In this document: positions 53,327 through 62,698 of the stretch, one piece after another
Position numbering within the stretch: the stretch's first letter is position 1
Layout: the number at the start of each line of letters is the position of its first letter
Source of the DNA: Arthrobacter livingstonensis
Lineage (GTDB): Bacteria > Actinomycetota > Actinomycetes > Actinomycetales > Micrococcaceae
Length of the DNA stretch: 64,000 nucleotides
Direction of reading: 5' to 3'
NCBI RefSeq assembly: GCF_003219815.1
Contig: NZ_QJVD01000019.1
Span: 1-64,000, forward strand
The notes under the pieces: generated by a model
Told to the model about the DNA's origin: nothing
Database searches by the model: none
What the model saw: only the letters and a program-made list of their open reading frames with translations
Position numbers and translations under genes: made by a program

Positions 53327-53553
53327 CCCAGAAAAAACTAACCAACTGTCCCAGATCCTTGACACACCTCATTTGCAACGGCTGCTCCTGGAGGTCTCCA
53401 CCGTGGACTTCCAGCACAGCTGGATGCTAATAACCTGCCTATCTGTGTAATGCCAGAAACCATGCCATTGAACAAGCCGATGAACTCCAGTGGCCAGGCT
53501 GGCCCTGGACGCTTCCACTGCACCAAGTCAGGCACTTGTCATAGGGTCTGGAT

Positions 53554-54540
53554 ATGACAAACGAGAATGCACCCGAAAATATCTACCCCTGGGTGACTGA
53601 TGAGCTGCTGCCCGTAGCTATGCGGTTGGCGCGCGTCGATCAACTTGCCTACGAAGCGGGGGCGTTAGCCACACACTGGTCAAGGCGCGCACCGCTGACG
53701 ATCAAGCAGGTACGGCGCGACGGAATGAACCACCTCATCGCCGAAGCGGTGAGTCCGATACCGCCACTTGCAGCGCTTCTTTTCAGCGAGACCATCAACC
53801 ATCTGCGTGCAGCCATCGACAATGCGCTGCTGATCAAGCTGGAGAGCATCTGTGCGGAGCCGTTGACCGAAGCCCAAATCAAGAGCGTGGCTTTTCCTAT
53901 CCACACAGACTCTGACAAGCTCGCAGAGTGGACCAAGGCTTCACGCAAAAAGGGCCCCAAAGAGCTGACCGAAGGATCATTGGCGGACACCATCCTGAAG
54001 CTCCAGCCGCTCAATGACAAGGAGTCATCAGCGCCGATCTACTCGCAACTCATGGCACTAGGATTCGACTCCGCAACACGGGGCGAGCATCCATTGTTGC
54101 TGCTCCAGGCCTATTCCAACGCGGACAAACATCGCCAGCTTCGGCTGGCGGCTGCGGGCGCTTTCGTGATGGACGCCAATGGGGACTTTGCGATGAGCTT
54201 GGACACTGCACTGGAAGCAGGACAGACGCTACATTCGCTCCCTGTCGGAGCCCGCGCAATCATCGACACGTACCCCTATGTCGCCATCCAGAGAGCGACA
54301 TCCGGAGAATGGGCCGGAATAGGAAAAGAACTGAATGCCCTCCAGCGTTACGTCGCTGACACTGCCATTCCCATGATCATGACTGGGCTCGCCCACCCAA
54401 AGGGGCTACCACCACAAATAGACCTCGACGACAATGTCCAGGACCTGCGCCAGCGACTGAACGAGGGGCAATGGACATACGCCCACGAACGCATTGGGGA
54501 GCTCGCACTGTCGCTGCGAACTGAGGAAGATTTCGTGTAG
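53554..54540 (+). CDS. hypothetical protein, HEPN-like
   Basis: Predicted 328-residue soluble protein. NHLRAAIDNALL (about 88-99) and AYSNADKHRQLRL (about 188-200) match the conserved pair LRxAxDxxx and NxDKHR of a widespread uncharacterised HEPN-like family. No Rx4-6H motif of the RNase type is clear. ATG 53554 with AGGG upstream. It follows the IS3 element in the defence block. Confidence 0.55.
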   Translation: MTNENAPENIYPWVTDELLPVAMRLARVDQLAYEAGALATHWSRRAPLTIKQVRRDGMNHLIAEAVSPIPPLAALLFSETINHLRAAIDNALLIKLESICAEPLTEAQIKSVAFPIHTDSDKLAEWTKASRKKGPKELTEGSLADTILKLQPLNDKESSAPIYSQLMALGFDSATRGEHPLLLLQAYSNADKHRQLRLAAAGAFVMDANGDFAMSLDTALEAGQTLHSLPVGARAIIDTYPYVAIQRATSGEWAGIGKELNALQRYVADTAIPMIMTGLAHPKGLPPQIDLDDNVQDLRQRLNEGQWTYAHERIGELALSLRTEEDFV

Positions 54541-54801
54541 CCGTCCTGCGGCTCAAAAGCCAACCGTTGCCACGAACCGACGAAACGAGCTCCAGCTCAA
54601 ACCGCCAAGGTTTTCACCCACCCCCCGGACGCTTCCGACCTGCAATAACGAAACAGGCAACGTAGAATATTCAGTGGCGTCTTGTAACACATGCATTTTG
54701 CGACACTTCGGTTTTGCGACACCTTGACTGCTTCGGGAGCGACAAACGGGTGTCTTTTTTGTCGTTAGGGAATGCACGTAGACCGATCCCTCAACGCGCG
54801 A

Positions 54802-55641
54802 TCACGCATCGTTGGGGAACGGAAGACCGATCTCATAATTAAGCTGCGGCAGCCCTGCATTGCTTCGCCGCAGATTCTCCTGAATGTGCGCCATGCGCTC
54901 GGGCCAGTCTTTCCCGTCCGTCGCCCCGCCTGTCAGATGAAGATTTAGTTGGCGAACGAGATCGTTCGCCGCGTCTAGGTCGGGCTGAACTACCCGGTAG
55001 AACTCAATGTTGAACCAGTCGAAGAGTGCCACCATGCCCGCCTCGTAAGGATCGACAATGCTGATCAGACGAACTGAATTTCGACTCTTCAGATAAGCCC
55101 GTGAACCGGCGTTCCACCCCTTCCACTCGACTAGTCCATCACTATCCAATCCGACCTCAGTCGTTTGAGTGTCAGGGGTAATCCGGCCGCTGAAATGCCA
55201 AGGGGCGGACCGGTAATGAAGCATGTAGTTCCGCAAGTCCCGAAGCACAGTCACCCCCTCGATTGCTCGAACGAGCATTGACTGCTTGTTGTAGCTCTCT
55301 TCGAACGGGTTTCCAAGCGTTTTGGCAACGCGACGCGCCACGTCGATGACTGTTCCCATGGCCGCCAAGTACGCGCTTAGCGTACTGTCCAGGGCGCCCA
55401 CATACTGCTCACGAGCGTCCAGCGGGGGGATGTTTCGCATCAACTCGTTTTGCATGTTCTCGTCAGTTTCGCCGTGATGAAGCAGTGCTCGAAGCTCGAC
55501 CGACCGCTGGTACCAGGGTCTAAAGGTCCGTTGAACATCGGCCATCAATTGGTCGGCCTTCTTGCCCGGATGGTTCTTCAGCGACAACTGTAGGCGCTCG
55601 TACTCTGCCCTGTGGGCCTCTTGCTCGTCGGTCGAAGTCAT
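54802..55641 (-). CDS. HEPN-like protein
   Basis: Predicted 279-residue soluble, helical protein of no named family. The segment VLRDLRNYMLHYRSAPWHF (about 132-150) contains the HEPN RNase motif R137-N-x3-H142. ATG 55641 (MTSTDEQEAH) is chosen over the longer frame, which starts in low-complexity sequence. It is the right-most gene of the defence block and is convergent with the previous HEPN-like gene. A phage-induced or toxin-type RNase role is a reasonable hypothesis. Confidence 0.6.
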   Translation of the reverse strand: MTSTDEQEAHRAEYERLQLSLKNHPGKKADQLMADVQRTFRPWYQRSVELRALLHHGETDENMQNELMRNIPPLDAREQYVGALDSTLSAYLAAMGTVIDVARRVAKTLGNPFEESYNKQSMLVRAIEGVTVLRDLRNYMLHYRSAPWHFSGRITPDTQTTEVGLDSDGLVEWKGWNAGSRAYLKSRNSVRLISIVDPYEAGMVALFDWFNIEFYRVVQPDLDAANDLVRQLNLHLTGGATDGKDWPERMAHIQENLRRSNAGLPQLNYEIGLPFPNDA

Positions 55642-55934
55642 GCCCCAATTATGCCGCAGCATACGAAATGGCTTGTGGGAACACAATCTGCGGTAGTGAT
55701 TTCATGAGAGCAAGGTCTCGCCTCTCGAGAACACCTCGACCCAGTCGATCAGCTCAGGCTTTGAAGCGCATCTCGGTGGCGGTCGACCGAGTAGTCAATC
55801 GCAACACTTGGCGACTCCTTGAATCGGGATCAGGTGCCCAATTGCCGGTCGACCAGCGTGCGACCTCGCCGCGGTCGGGGTGCCGCATCAGCACAGTTGT
55901 TGGAATGACCGCTTACCCCGCACAGGTGCCCCAT

Positions 55935-56891
55935 ACTGGCGTCCTGCGGTTTCTCGTAACCCTAGGGAAATAGGCCGTCTCGACGGCTCGATATCCGGGC
56001 AGCGAGAACAGCAAGATTTTCCCTGACGCGCATACGATAATTCACCGTGAGCGATTCTCGTAACTATGTCTCGCAACCTTTTCGCAGAAGCTGTGCACTC
56101 ACTGTTAGTTATGAGACACCTCTGCGCAGCCCTGGCAAAGCTGAACCGTGACGCCGCACACACACTCGCGGCGGCACTCCGCGAAACGGCCCCAGGCGGG
56201 GCTCCTGACTGCCGGGATTGTTGCGCGCCGCAGTGGATACCAGCGGGTAGTTCCTTTGCCTGACGACGGGGCCTGGTCAGACGGGACAACGTCAAAGGAC
56301 GCCCCCGCAAGGGCCAAGCCCGATACGGTCCGGGAATCAATTTAATGAGTTTTTAATGAGCTCTGCCAGAATGTCGCAGCTCGAGGCCACTCCCCCACAG
56401 CAAAGCCGCAGGTCAGCGGCATGTACCCCACGCTAATGACCATTTCCAACCGACGACCGTTGTATTCGAAGGGGACAACCGTCTGGGCGCCGTCCGGAAG
56501 GACACCGCTGGCATTGAGCAGCGACCTGCACCGCCCAATTCCCTGTTATTCCGCGCATCTTGGATGCCCGCCGGCCGTTTGCGAAGGCCGTGCAACTCAG
56601 GGATTCGGACCGACGAGGGTTCCGTTCTAAGACACCCACCGCGTTGAAACACACCCTAAAACGGCCAAAAATCCCCGCAATTCCAGGATCTTTGAGCAGT
56701 TCCGACAACTACCGACCACCAATGGGCCTCCTATGGGATTCGAACCCATGACCCCCGCTGTCGACGCGATTCGCAATCTTGACATACCAAAGTCTTCTCT
56801 TGGCCTTCATTGTTGCGGCAAGCGCATGACAATGCATGATACTGAAGAGTCGGCACTTGTCGCTCAATTTAATGCGTTTCTAATGAGTCGG
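55935..56891. repeat. composite repeat E (attachment-like region, longest copy)
   Basis: Its left 410 bases match only copy A (see there). From 56338 it has AATTTAATGAG/TTTTTAATGAGC, CCGCAGGTCAGCGGC, three tandem T-arm-like units (near 56441-56475, 56597-56636, and the core 56715-56764), the GCATGACAATGCATGATACTG block and the double motif AATTTAATG, TTTCTAATGAGTCGG (56866-56891). The full order matches copies B and C. It forms the right edge of the repeat array. Confidence 0.75.
56715..56764 (-). other. attachment-core-like tRNA 3'-end fragment (copy E)
   Basis: Minus strand ATGGGTTCGAATCCCAT T-arm and AGGAGGCCCATTGGTGG tail, same as copies B and C. Not a full tRNA. Confidence 0.65.
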
Positions 56892-57183
56892 TTGTATCCA
56901 TGGCGTTATCCATGGCCCGTCATCACACCGTCGGTCGTTTTGGTATGAAATACCATCCCAGGGGCTGGCCAGCGAAGACTTCCACAACCACATCCACGGC
57001 ATCGGTCTGGCAATACTGAACCTCGAACTGAAACTGTATCCGACAGCGTGCTTTCTTTCGTAGTTTTGGTGGGATCTACTATGCGAACAAATACGGTGAA
57101 TACCGCCCTTGGAGCCGCGTGCGCCCAATAATTTGGGATGCCTTTCGTAAATCCTTGGATAGATGCCAGGTTTCGGTAGACAT

Positions 57184-58845
57184 TTACGAAAGCACCCATC
57201 TCGGCCGGGCGCGGGTGCCTTCGTTGCGGATCGTTCCCGCATCGCGCATCTTCCCCAGTAAGTTTCCTACCTTGTTACGCTTTTGCCCGTCATCCAAGGC
57301 CGCGCTCAGCTGGGACGCTAACAGACCGTCGATTTCTGCACGGCTCGCCGCTCCGAACTTCTCCAAATAGTCTCGGACCTGCTTAATGTAAAACGTGTCA
57401 TCTTGGCCACGGGTGCGGATGTACTCCGCGCGGGTCCCAGCAGCGTCTGCAACTGCTGCGGCTACTCGCAAGTGGGGCTTACGGCCTTCAATGAGCTTCG
57501 CCTTTCGCAAACGAGCTGTAGCCTCAGCACTGATTGGAAGGTGCTTTTGTACGCGGTCAAGCGCGAGCACATCTTCCAGTGGCAGATCTTCACGGGCCAT
57601 GAGGAGTTTGGAATACGCCTCGTCAATAGCCGCGCCGTAGACCGTCAGCTTGACCTCGCCAGGCACCCCCAGCTCATAGTCGGGTAGCGGGAGGAAACGC
57701 TTGCGCTGCTGGTCGACGATTCGATGAATACCGTTGCCCATATGGTCAATAAGGTTCAGCTCTGTCATTGCGGCCACGAGGAATGGGTTTCGGTAGCGGC
57801 GCGGCACCCTTTCGCGGAGCATGTAGGCTTCCGGGGATTGGTCGTAGAATTCACCGACACTGATAAATTCGACCCGGTCTACGTATTCAGTGACAATCAC
57901 CCGGGAATACTGTCGGTAGTCTTGGTGCGCAATGCAGTTATACAGCGCCTCGTGCAGGCCGGACTCGTTGTATTTCTCGATCTCGCGGTAAATCAACTCA
58001 TTCGGCGGGTTGAAGCGGATCTGTAAGTTGCGGATACGCTGTAGCAGCAGTGTCCCGGTCAGCAAGAACGGCGTTGCGAAGTGCTCGTACGCCGATTCTT
58101 CACCAGTAAGTTTCCAGGTCATTTCCGCCATGTGGGGGCTGAGTAGGTGTGCCGCATCATGGCGTCCGAGGAGCAGCAACGTGGCTCGCGTGATATGCCC
58201 GTCGAGGGTGAGCCGGGCCTTGGCTAGGAAGGTGGCATCGTCCCAGCTGATGATCTGATCTGCCAGCCTCGGGTTCCGTTCCGCGAACCCCTGTCGGGCC
58301 CGGGCCAGGGCCGCAGGATCCAAATGATCCCGAGTGGCCCCGGAGATAATCTCGGCGGTCCAGTCGGTGGCCATCGTCTGGTTGCGAATCTCGTCCTGCT
58401 TGGCCAGCCCTAGAGGGGTCAGGCTCTCCCCCGCCCGGGCCCGATAGTCGCCCTTCCACGCAATGGGGAAGCCACGTGGGGCCGGCGGAATTTCGAAGAG
58501 GACCACTCGCCCGGCGACGTGACTGAGCACGTGGATCTGACGAAACGAGACTCGCGGGTCCGTGTTCTGGTTGATCTGAAGCTTCAGACTGTCAAGGCGT
58601 GCGGGGTCCTCTCGGTAGTCGGTGCCGACGACCTTGCGGGTCCTGTCGTCAACACCAAACACCAACCAGGCTGCGTCGACACTGCGTAGATTAGCTTCGT
58701 TCGCGAGGGCCGAGAAGTACTCGCCTATCTTGTCAGTATCATAATTGCCGCCCGCGCGCTTGAACTCCACTACCTCACTCTCGCCAGCGGCAAGGAGAGA
58801 GTCGAGCAGTTCCTTCAGATCTGCGTCATTCATCAGATTGTTCAT
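57184..58845 (-). CDS. Schlafen/AlbA_2-domain protein with RecG-like C-terminal part
   Basis: Predicted 553-residue soluble protein. Residues about 10-150 form the Schlafen AlbA-type domain (GESEVVEFKRA, IGEYFSALANEAN, AAWLVFGVDD). A middle region resembles the ATPase-like domain found in such proteins (LHEALYNCIAHQDYRQYSRV, DRVEFISVGEF, YRNPFLVAAMTELNLIDHMG, GNGIHRI), and a winged helix ends the chain. The family is often in defence islands or acts as a transcription factor. It lies next to Mrr-type and OLD-type genes on the same strand. Confidence 0.8.
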   Translation of the reverse strand: MNNLMNDADLKELLDSLLAAGESEVVEFKRAGGNYDTDKIGEYFSALANEANLRSVDAAWLVFGVDDRTRKVVGTDYREDPARLDSLKLQINQNTDPRVSFRQIHVLSHVAGRVVLFEIPPAPRGFPIAWKGDYRARAGESLTPLGLAKQDEIRNQTMATDWTAEIISGATRDHLDPAALARARQGFAERNPRLADQIISWDDATFLAKARLTLDGHITRATLLLLGRHDAAHLLSPHMAEMTWKLTGEESAYEHFATPFLLTGTLLLQRIRNLQIRFNPPNELIYREIEKYNESGLHEALYNCIAHQDYRQYSRVIVTEYVDRVEFISVGEFYDQSPEAYMLRERVPRRYRNPFLVAAMTELNLIDHMGNGIHRIVDQQRKRFLPLPDYELGVPGEVKLTVYGAAIDEAYSKLLMAREDLPLEDVLALDRVQKHLPISAEATARLRKAKLIEGRKPHLRVAAAVADAAGTRAEYIRTRGQDDTFYIKQVRDYLEKFGAASRAEIDGLLASQLSAALDDGQKRNKVGNLLGKMRDAGTIRNEGTRARPRWVLS

Positions 58846-59006
58846 AGCTCCGTGTCAGTGGATGAAAATTCGTTCAAATCTGTTCCGCGATGGACCACAC
58901 GACGTCGGGATCCGGCGAAAGATGCGACCAATGCGCCATCATCCCCATTGAACATCCCACGGCAATCAATCTTCTCACGCTCAATCGGCCAGGTCAGTCC
59001 GGGGCC

Positions 59007-60203
59007 TCATGATCGAAGGCCATGTGTGATCGCAAGTGTAGGTTGTTGAGACAACAAAACTTCCATTCGGTTGTCTGGCCACATCTCGATCTGCGGCTGC
59101 TTGCCCAGGTCGTTGTGCTGGTCAACAATACGGACGGCATCAGCAGTAAAGCGGCTGCTCGTCGCAATGATCAGGAACCGAATGACAGGAGGTTCCCACA
59201 TACTAAGTCTTGATAAAGAGTCCTGCACGTCGCCCGGCCCAACGGATTTGGATGTGTAGTGTTTCGCCTGCACAATAACGCGCTCGGTCCTCGTTGCACC
59301 CGCTGCATCTTGGACAACTCTCTCCAATGAGATATCGCGTCCGCGGTCAGCTGCGTTGGTCTTCATAAGCCAGTCAACGTTCTGGTAGCCGTCTAGGCTC
59401 CGAAGTATGTCGAAAAGCAAACGTTCAAACTGATCAGGGTCCAAAGCAGACCAGTTCAAGGCCGTAGTTGCTCCACCTGCTGGACGTGCACGGCCAGCCA
59501 CCCCAAGGTCGACCTCGGGGACCGGGATCGGGTCTGTTTCTCCGAAATGGGCCGCTTCAATATCCACACTAACTGACGGCCAGTCAGACTCATTGATATC
59601 GTGCCAATCATTGACCTCGCCGAAGCGTAGGTGGCGGTGCAGATCGCCCCAACGCCCCTTGCGTTCGACTGTGTCGCCCAGAAGTCGTTCAATTTCACCG
59701 AGCACGTCCTCCACCCTTTGGGTTTCTAAGGTGTCGAGCTTGTTCCGTTTCCCCTGTTGCTCGAAGAATTCATCCTTCGTCGGAAGCACAGCCGTGATCC
59801 CTCTGAGAAGGCCCGTGATTTGTTCCGTCAGTTCCTGGAGACGCGCCGCGATGGCACGCCGCCGTGCCTGATCCAAACGAAAACGATACTCACCAAGGTC
59901 GTCCCCTGGCTTGTCACGAATGGCATAAGCCCCATGAGCAGGCTCCTGTATTTCCGCGTAGTCGAGGAACATCTGTCCGAGAGCGTCCATGTCAGGCAAT
60001 TCTTCGGTGATCGTCCAGCCGTCGATCTGAGCAAGCCCTGGAAGCAGGGCATCCCATGTCCGTACAAGATTCTGATACTCGGGGGTCGACCCCCGTGCTG
60101 GCCCCTCAGGTAGGAGTGGACTCGCCCGATCCCAGACCTGCTCCAGCTTCTTCAGGTTTACGGCTACCTTGTCGAAGATAGTTAACAGCTCGTCCAGTTC
60201 CAT
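59007..60203 (-). CDS. restriction endonuclease-like protein, Mrr/PD-(D/E)xK type
   Basis: Predicted 398-residue protein. The N-terminal two-thirds are helical and of no known family. The C-terminal part is a PD-(D/E)xK domain: ALDPDQFERLLFDILRSLDG, KTNAADRGRDISLERVV with the active-site aspartate, and VIVQAKHYTSKSVGP with the QxK motif, followed by FLIIATSSRF. The start at 60203 (MELDELLTIFDKV) is more likely than GTG 60257, but neither has a strong site. It is encoded 94 bases after the OLD-like gene, so the two and the Schlafen gene may form one defence operon. Confidence 0.8.
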   Translation of the reverse strand: MELDELLTIFDKVAVNLKKLEQVWDRASPLLPEGPARGSTPEYQNLVRTWDALLPGLAQIDGWTITEELPDMDALGQMFLDYAEIQEPAHGAYAIRDKPGDDLGEYRFRLDQARRRAIAARLQELTEQITGLLRGITAVLPTKDEFFEQQGKRNKLDTLETQRVEDVLGEIERLLGDTVERKGRWGDLHRHLRFGEVNDWHDINESDWPSVSVDIEAAHFGETDPIPVPEVDLGVAGRARPAGGATTALNWSALDPDQFERLLFDILRSLDGYQNVDWLMKTNAADRGRDISLERVVQDAAGATRTERVIVQAKHYTSKSVGPGDVQDSLSRLSMWEPPVIRFLIIATSSRFTADAVRIVDQHNDLGKQPQIEMWPDNRMEVLLSQQPTLAITHGLRS

Positions 60204-60297
60204 GGCACAAGCTTGCCACAGAACCCGAAATTTGCTCAGGCGAGATTTGGCCGGCACTACTATCCAATTCGCAAGCCACTTTTTCCTCGAGTGTGGC

Positions 60298-61391
60298 TCA
60301 TGTATGGCTGTTTGCTGACTCGATAAGCAAAATGACTTTCTGCACTTGTTTCTTCAGGTCGAGTGGCCAATCGTTTCCCCAATTCTCAATCGCGACTTTT
60401 GAGATCGCGACCTTACTTGGTTGTTGAATTTCGAGCCGGTCGGCGGCCAAGGGGTTAGACCACCGTTCCTGGGCAGTCAAGGTGCGCTTTTTGGTAGAAG
60501 GATGGGCAGCGGATATGGCCCTGGTGAGCACTTGTTCCGGGACATAGTTCTCAATCGTGTAACCGGCGGTTACCCATGCCAGTCCCGTCGACGGATCTTT
60601 CCTAAGGTCGTCAATTACCCGCTGCTTGCTGCCATTGAGCCCGGCACGGCTGGTTTTCCTGTCAGAGTCAATTAAGACCATCATGTATCGGTTAAGGCTA
60701 CGAAGCGAGATAAACTCATCAACCTCATGTACGTCAAGCGGCGATAGTGCGCTGAGCAAAGACCCGCCGTAGAACATCACCGAGTAGTGAGTCCCCTCTA
60801 CAAATCTGCCAGGCGCAAGCTTCTCGATCCAATGTTTGAGGTAGATACGATCAGATGGTCCCTCGACCCATAGGATGGCATTCGTCTGCACGAGATCGGA
60901 CGGACGATATCCCATGTCAGCACAGACTGCAGCTCTTTCACTCGCAGCCCCGGCAAACCGAACGTTTGAAACACCATCCTCACGGGTTACGTGAAAAATG
61001 CTCCCGATCTCCGAGTCGAGCATGTGAGCAGAGTGGGTAGCGATAAAGTACTGATTTGTTGTCTCCGATTCAAGGTACCGGACTAGTTTGCGCTGCAGGA
61101 TTGGGTGCAGATGCACTTCAGGTTCCTCGACACACAAAATTGAGTTCTGTGTGACGGTCGCTGCTGCAGCGATGATCACGACTTCGTGAACGCCCGTCCC
61201 CATATTCTCAATGGGCAGGGTATGTCCACCCTGTGTGACGTGGATCGTGGACAGATCATGGGGTACATCTATTGTGATGGTGTGGTCGTCCATGACCGCT
61301 CGGACGAAGTCTTGCACTTTCAGAAAGACATCTTTGTCTTCGAGACGATCGGTCGACGGGTTCTGCAACTCCAGGAGGGGTCTGCCCGGGT
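60298..61391 (-). pseudogene. OLD-family ATPase/TOPRIM gene, 5'-truncated by an IS3 element
   Basis: The frame keeps the second half of an ABC-type ATPase (LPIENMGTGVHEVVI signature, Walker B SILCVEEPEVHLHP, FIATHSAHML) and a TOPRIM nuclease domain (ILWVEGPSDRIYLK with the catalytic glutamate, and VLIDSDRK with the DxD). The Walker A half is missing; the frame runs without a start into the end of the IS at 61392. OLD-like proteins of this type belong to phage-defence systems such as Gabija. The truncation should inactivate ATP binding. Confidence 0.8.
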
Positions 61392-61392
61392 T

Positions 61393-62298
61393 TTAGTTGA
61401 CAGTTTGGGTTGATATTTCGGGGACCGGTTGAGTGGTCTTGTTTATTGTCTCAAACTCGATGGGTGTTAGTTTGCCGAGTCGTCGTTGGCGGCGTCGGCG
61501 GTGGTAGGTTTTCTCGATCCAGACGACGATGGCCAGGCGTAGTTCTTCGCGGGTTTCCCACCGTTTTTGGTTCAGCACGTTCTTTTGCAGCAGCGAGAAG
61601 AAACTTTCCATCGCGGCATTATCTGCACATGCACCGACCCGTCCCATGGAGCCCCGCAGGCCAGCTGAGCTGATCAGACGGACGTACTTCTTGGACCGGA
61701 ATTGAGATCCCCGATCGCTGTGTATCAGGGTTCCTTGCGGGGCGCGTTGAGTGATCGCGGCCTGCAAGGCGTTAACGGCCAGGGAGGCTTTCATCCGAGA
61801 ATCGATGGAGTAGCCGACAATCCTGTTGGAGTACACATCCTTGACCGCGCATAAGTAGAGCTTGCCAGTACCGGTGTGGTGCTCGGTGATATCGGTCAGC
61901 CACAACCGATTCGGTGCTGTGGCCGTGAAGTCCCGCTTAACATGATCGTCATGAACGGGAGGGCCAGCCTTCTTCCCAGTACCTCGCCGGCGGTGGATGA
62001 CAGAAAGGATCCTGTTCTCGCTGCACAACCGCCCCACACGGGTCTCAGAGGCCACGAGGCCTTGTTCGTGGACGAGTTCGTCATGGATCAGCCGGTACCC
62101 GAACGTCGGCTCTTCTGCATGGACATCTAGGGCGGCGTTGACTAGGTGCGCTTCTTCCCAGTCCCGGTCACTGACAGGGTTCGCACACCATTGGTAGAAG
62201 GCTTGGCGGGAGAATCCCAGCACCCGGCAGGTCACCGCGACAGGAACCCGTACAGGGGCCTGGGGAGCGGCTAGTTCAAGGACCAGCGGGTACATCAT
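61393..62298 (-). CDS. IS3-family transposase OrfB
   Basis: 301-residue DDE transposase. Triad: D in RLWLTDITEHH, D in LIHSDRGSQF, E in NAAMESFFSLLQKN. Start ATG 62298 overlaps the stop of OrfA (AAAATGATG), a translational coupling or frameshift point. Its stop codon lies inside the terminal repeat. Intact. Confidence 0.85.
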   Translation of the reverse strand: MMYPLVLELAAPQAPVRVPVAVTCRVLGFSRQAFYQWCANPVSDRDWEEAHLVNAALDVHAEEPTFGYRLIHDELVHEQGLVASETRVGRLCSENRILSVIHRRRGTGKKAGPPVHDDHVKRDFTATAPNRLWLTDITEHHTGTGKLYLCAVKDVYSNRIVGYSIDSRMKASLAVNALQAAITQRAPQGTLIHSDRGSQFRSKKYVRLISSAGLRGSMGRVGACADNAAMESFFSLLQKNVLNQKRWETREELRLAIVVWIEKTYHRRRRQRRLGKLTPIEFETINKTTQPVPEISTQTVN

Positions 62299-62588
62299 TT
62301 TGGGTTGACGTCACGGGAAAGGTAGGCGACCGCCCGGCGCATCACCTCCGCTTCCTGCTCGAGCAAACGGATGCGTTTCTTCGCCTCGCGCAGCTCAGCA
62401 GATTCTTCCTTCGTCACCCCGGGAACCACCCCGTCTTGGACGTCGGCGATCTTCAACCACCGATGCAAAGCGGCCGGAGAAATACCGAAGTCCTTCGCGA
62501 TCTGGACAATGGTCGATTCGCCCTTGCGGGCCACCGCGACCACGTCACGGCGGAACTCTTCAGGAAAAGCTTTAGGCATGTTAAACAT
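62295..62588 (-). CDS. IS3-family transposase OrfA
   Basis: 97-residue helix-turn-helix protein (FPEEFRRDVVAVARKGE, IAKDFGISPAALHRWLK) ending in a zipper-like helix (LREAKKRIRLLEQEAEVMR). Start ATG 62588. Confidence 0.85.
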   Translation of the reverse strand: MFNMPKAFPEEFRRDVVAVARKGESTIVQIAKDFGISPAALHRWLKIADVQDGVVPGVTKEESAELREAKKRIRLLEQEAEVMRRAVAYLSRDVNPK

Positions 62589-62646
62589 CCTTTCACTTGC
62601 AAGCCAAAACTCACAAGTCAGATGTCAACTAAACCTTGATCAGACC

Positions 62647-62695
62647 CTAACCCAGAAAAAACTAACCAACTGTCCCAGATCCTTGACACACCTCA
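62647..62695 (+). repeat. solo right end of the 52097-type IS
   Basis: 49 bases identical to 53323-53371 (CTAACCCAGAAAAAACTAAC through GACACACCTCA). The rest of that copy is absent, apparently removed when the second IS or a deletion took its place. The flanking gene stops 4 bases beyond its tip. Confidence 0.85.
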
Positions 62696-62698
62696 CAT

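Larger units (their letters stand above)
52097..53371 (+). mobile_element. IS3-family insertion sequence, complete
   Basis: 1275-bp element with imperfect terminal inverted repeats (left TGAGGTGTATTACTGATGTG, right complement TGAGGTGTGTCAAGGATCTG), a 3-bp target duplication TTT on both sides, and two overlapping transposase frames. A solitary 49-bp copy of its right end lies at 62647-62695, so the element has been active more than once in this region. Confidence 0.85.
61392..62633 (-). mobile_element. IS3-family insertion sequence, second type
   Basis: About 1242 bp, with ends TTTAGTTGACA on the left and its complement TGTCAACTAAA on the right, and two transposase frames. It is of a different type from the 52097 element (ends and proteins differ). 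No clear target duplication flanks it, and the adjacent OLD-like gene lacks its other half, so a deletion accompanied or followed insertion. Exact ends may differ by a few bases. Confidence 0.75.

Noticed and set aside
60298-61391. A complete Gabija system
   Set aside because: The OLD-type gene lacks its 5' half, and the neighbour is an Mrr-type nuclease, not a UvrD-like helicase.
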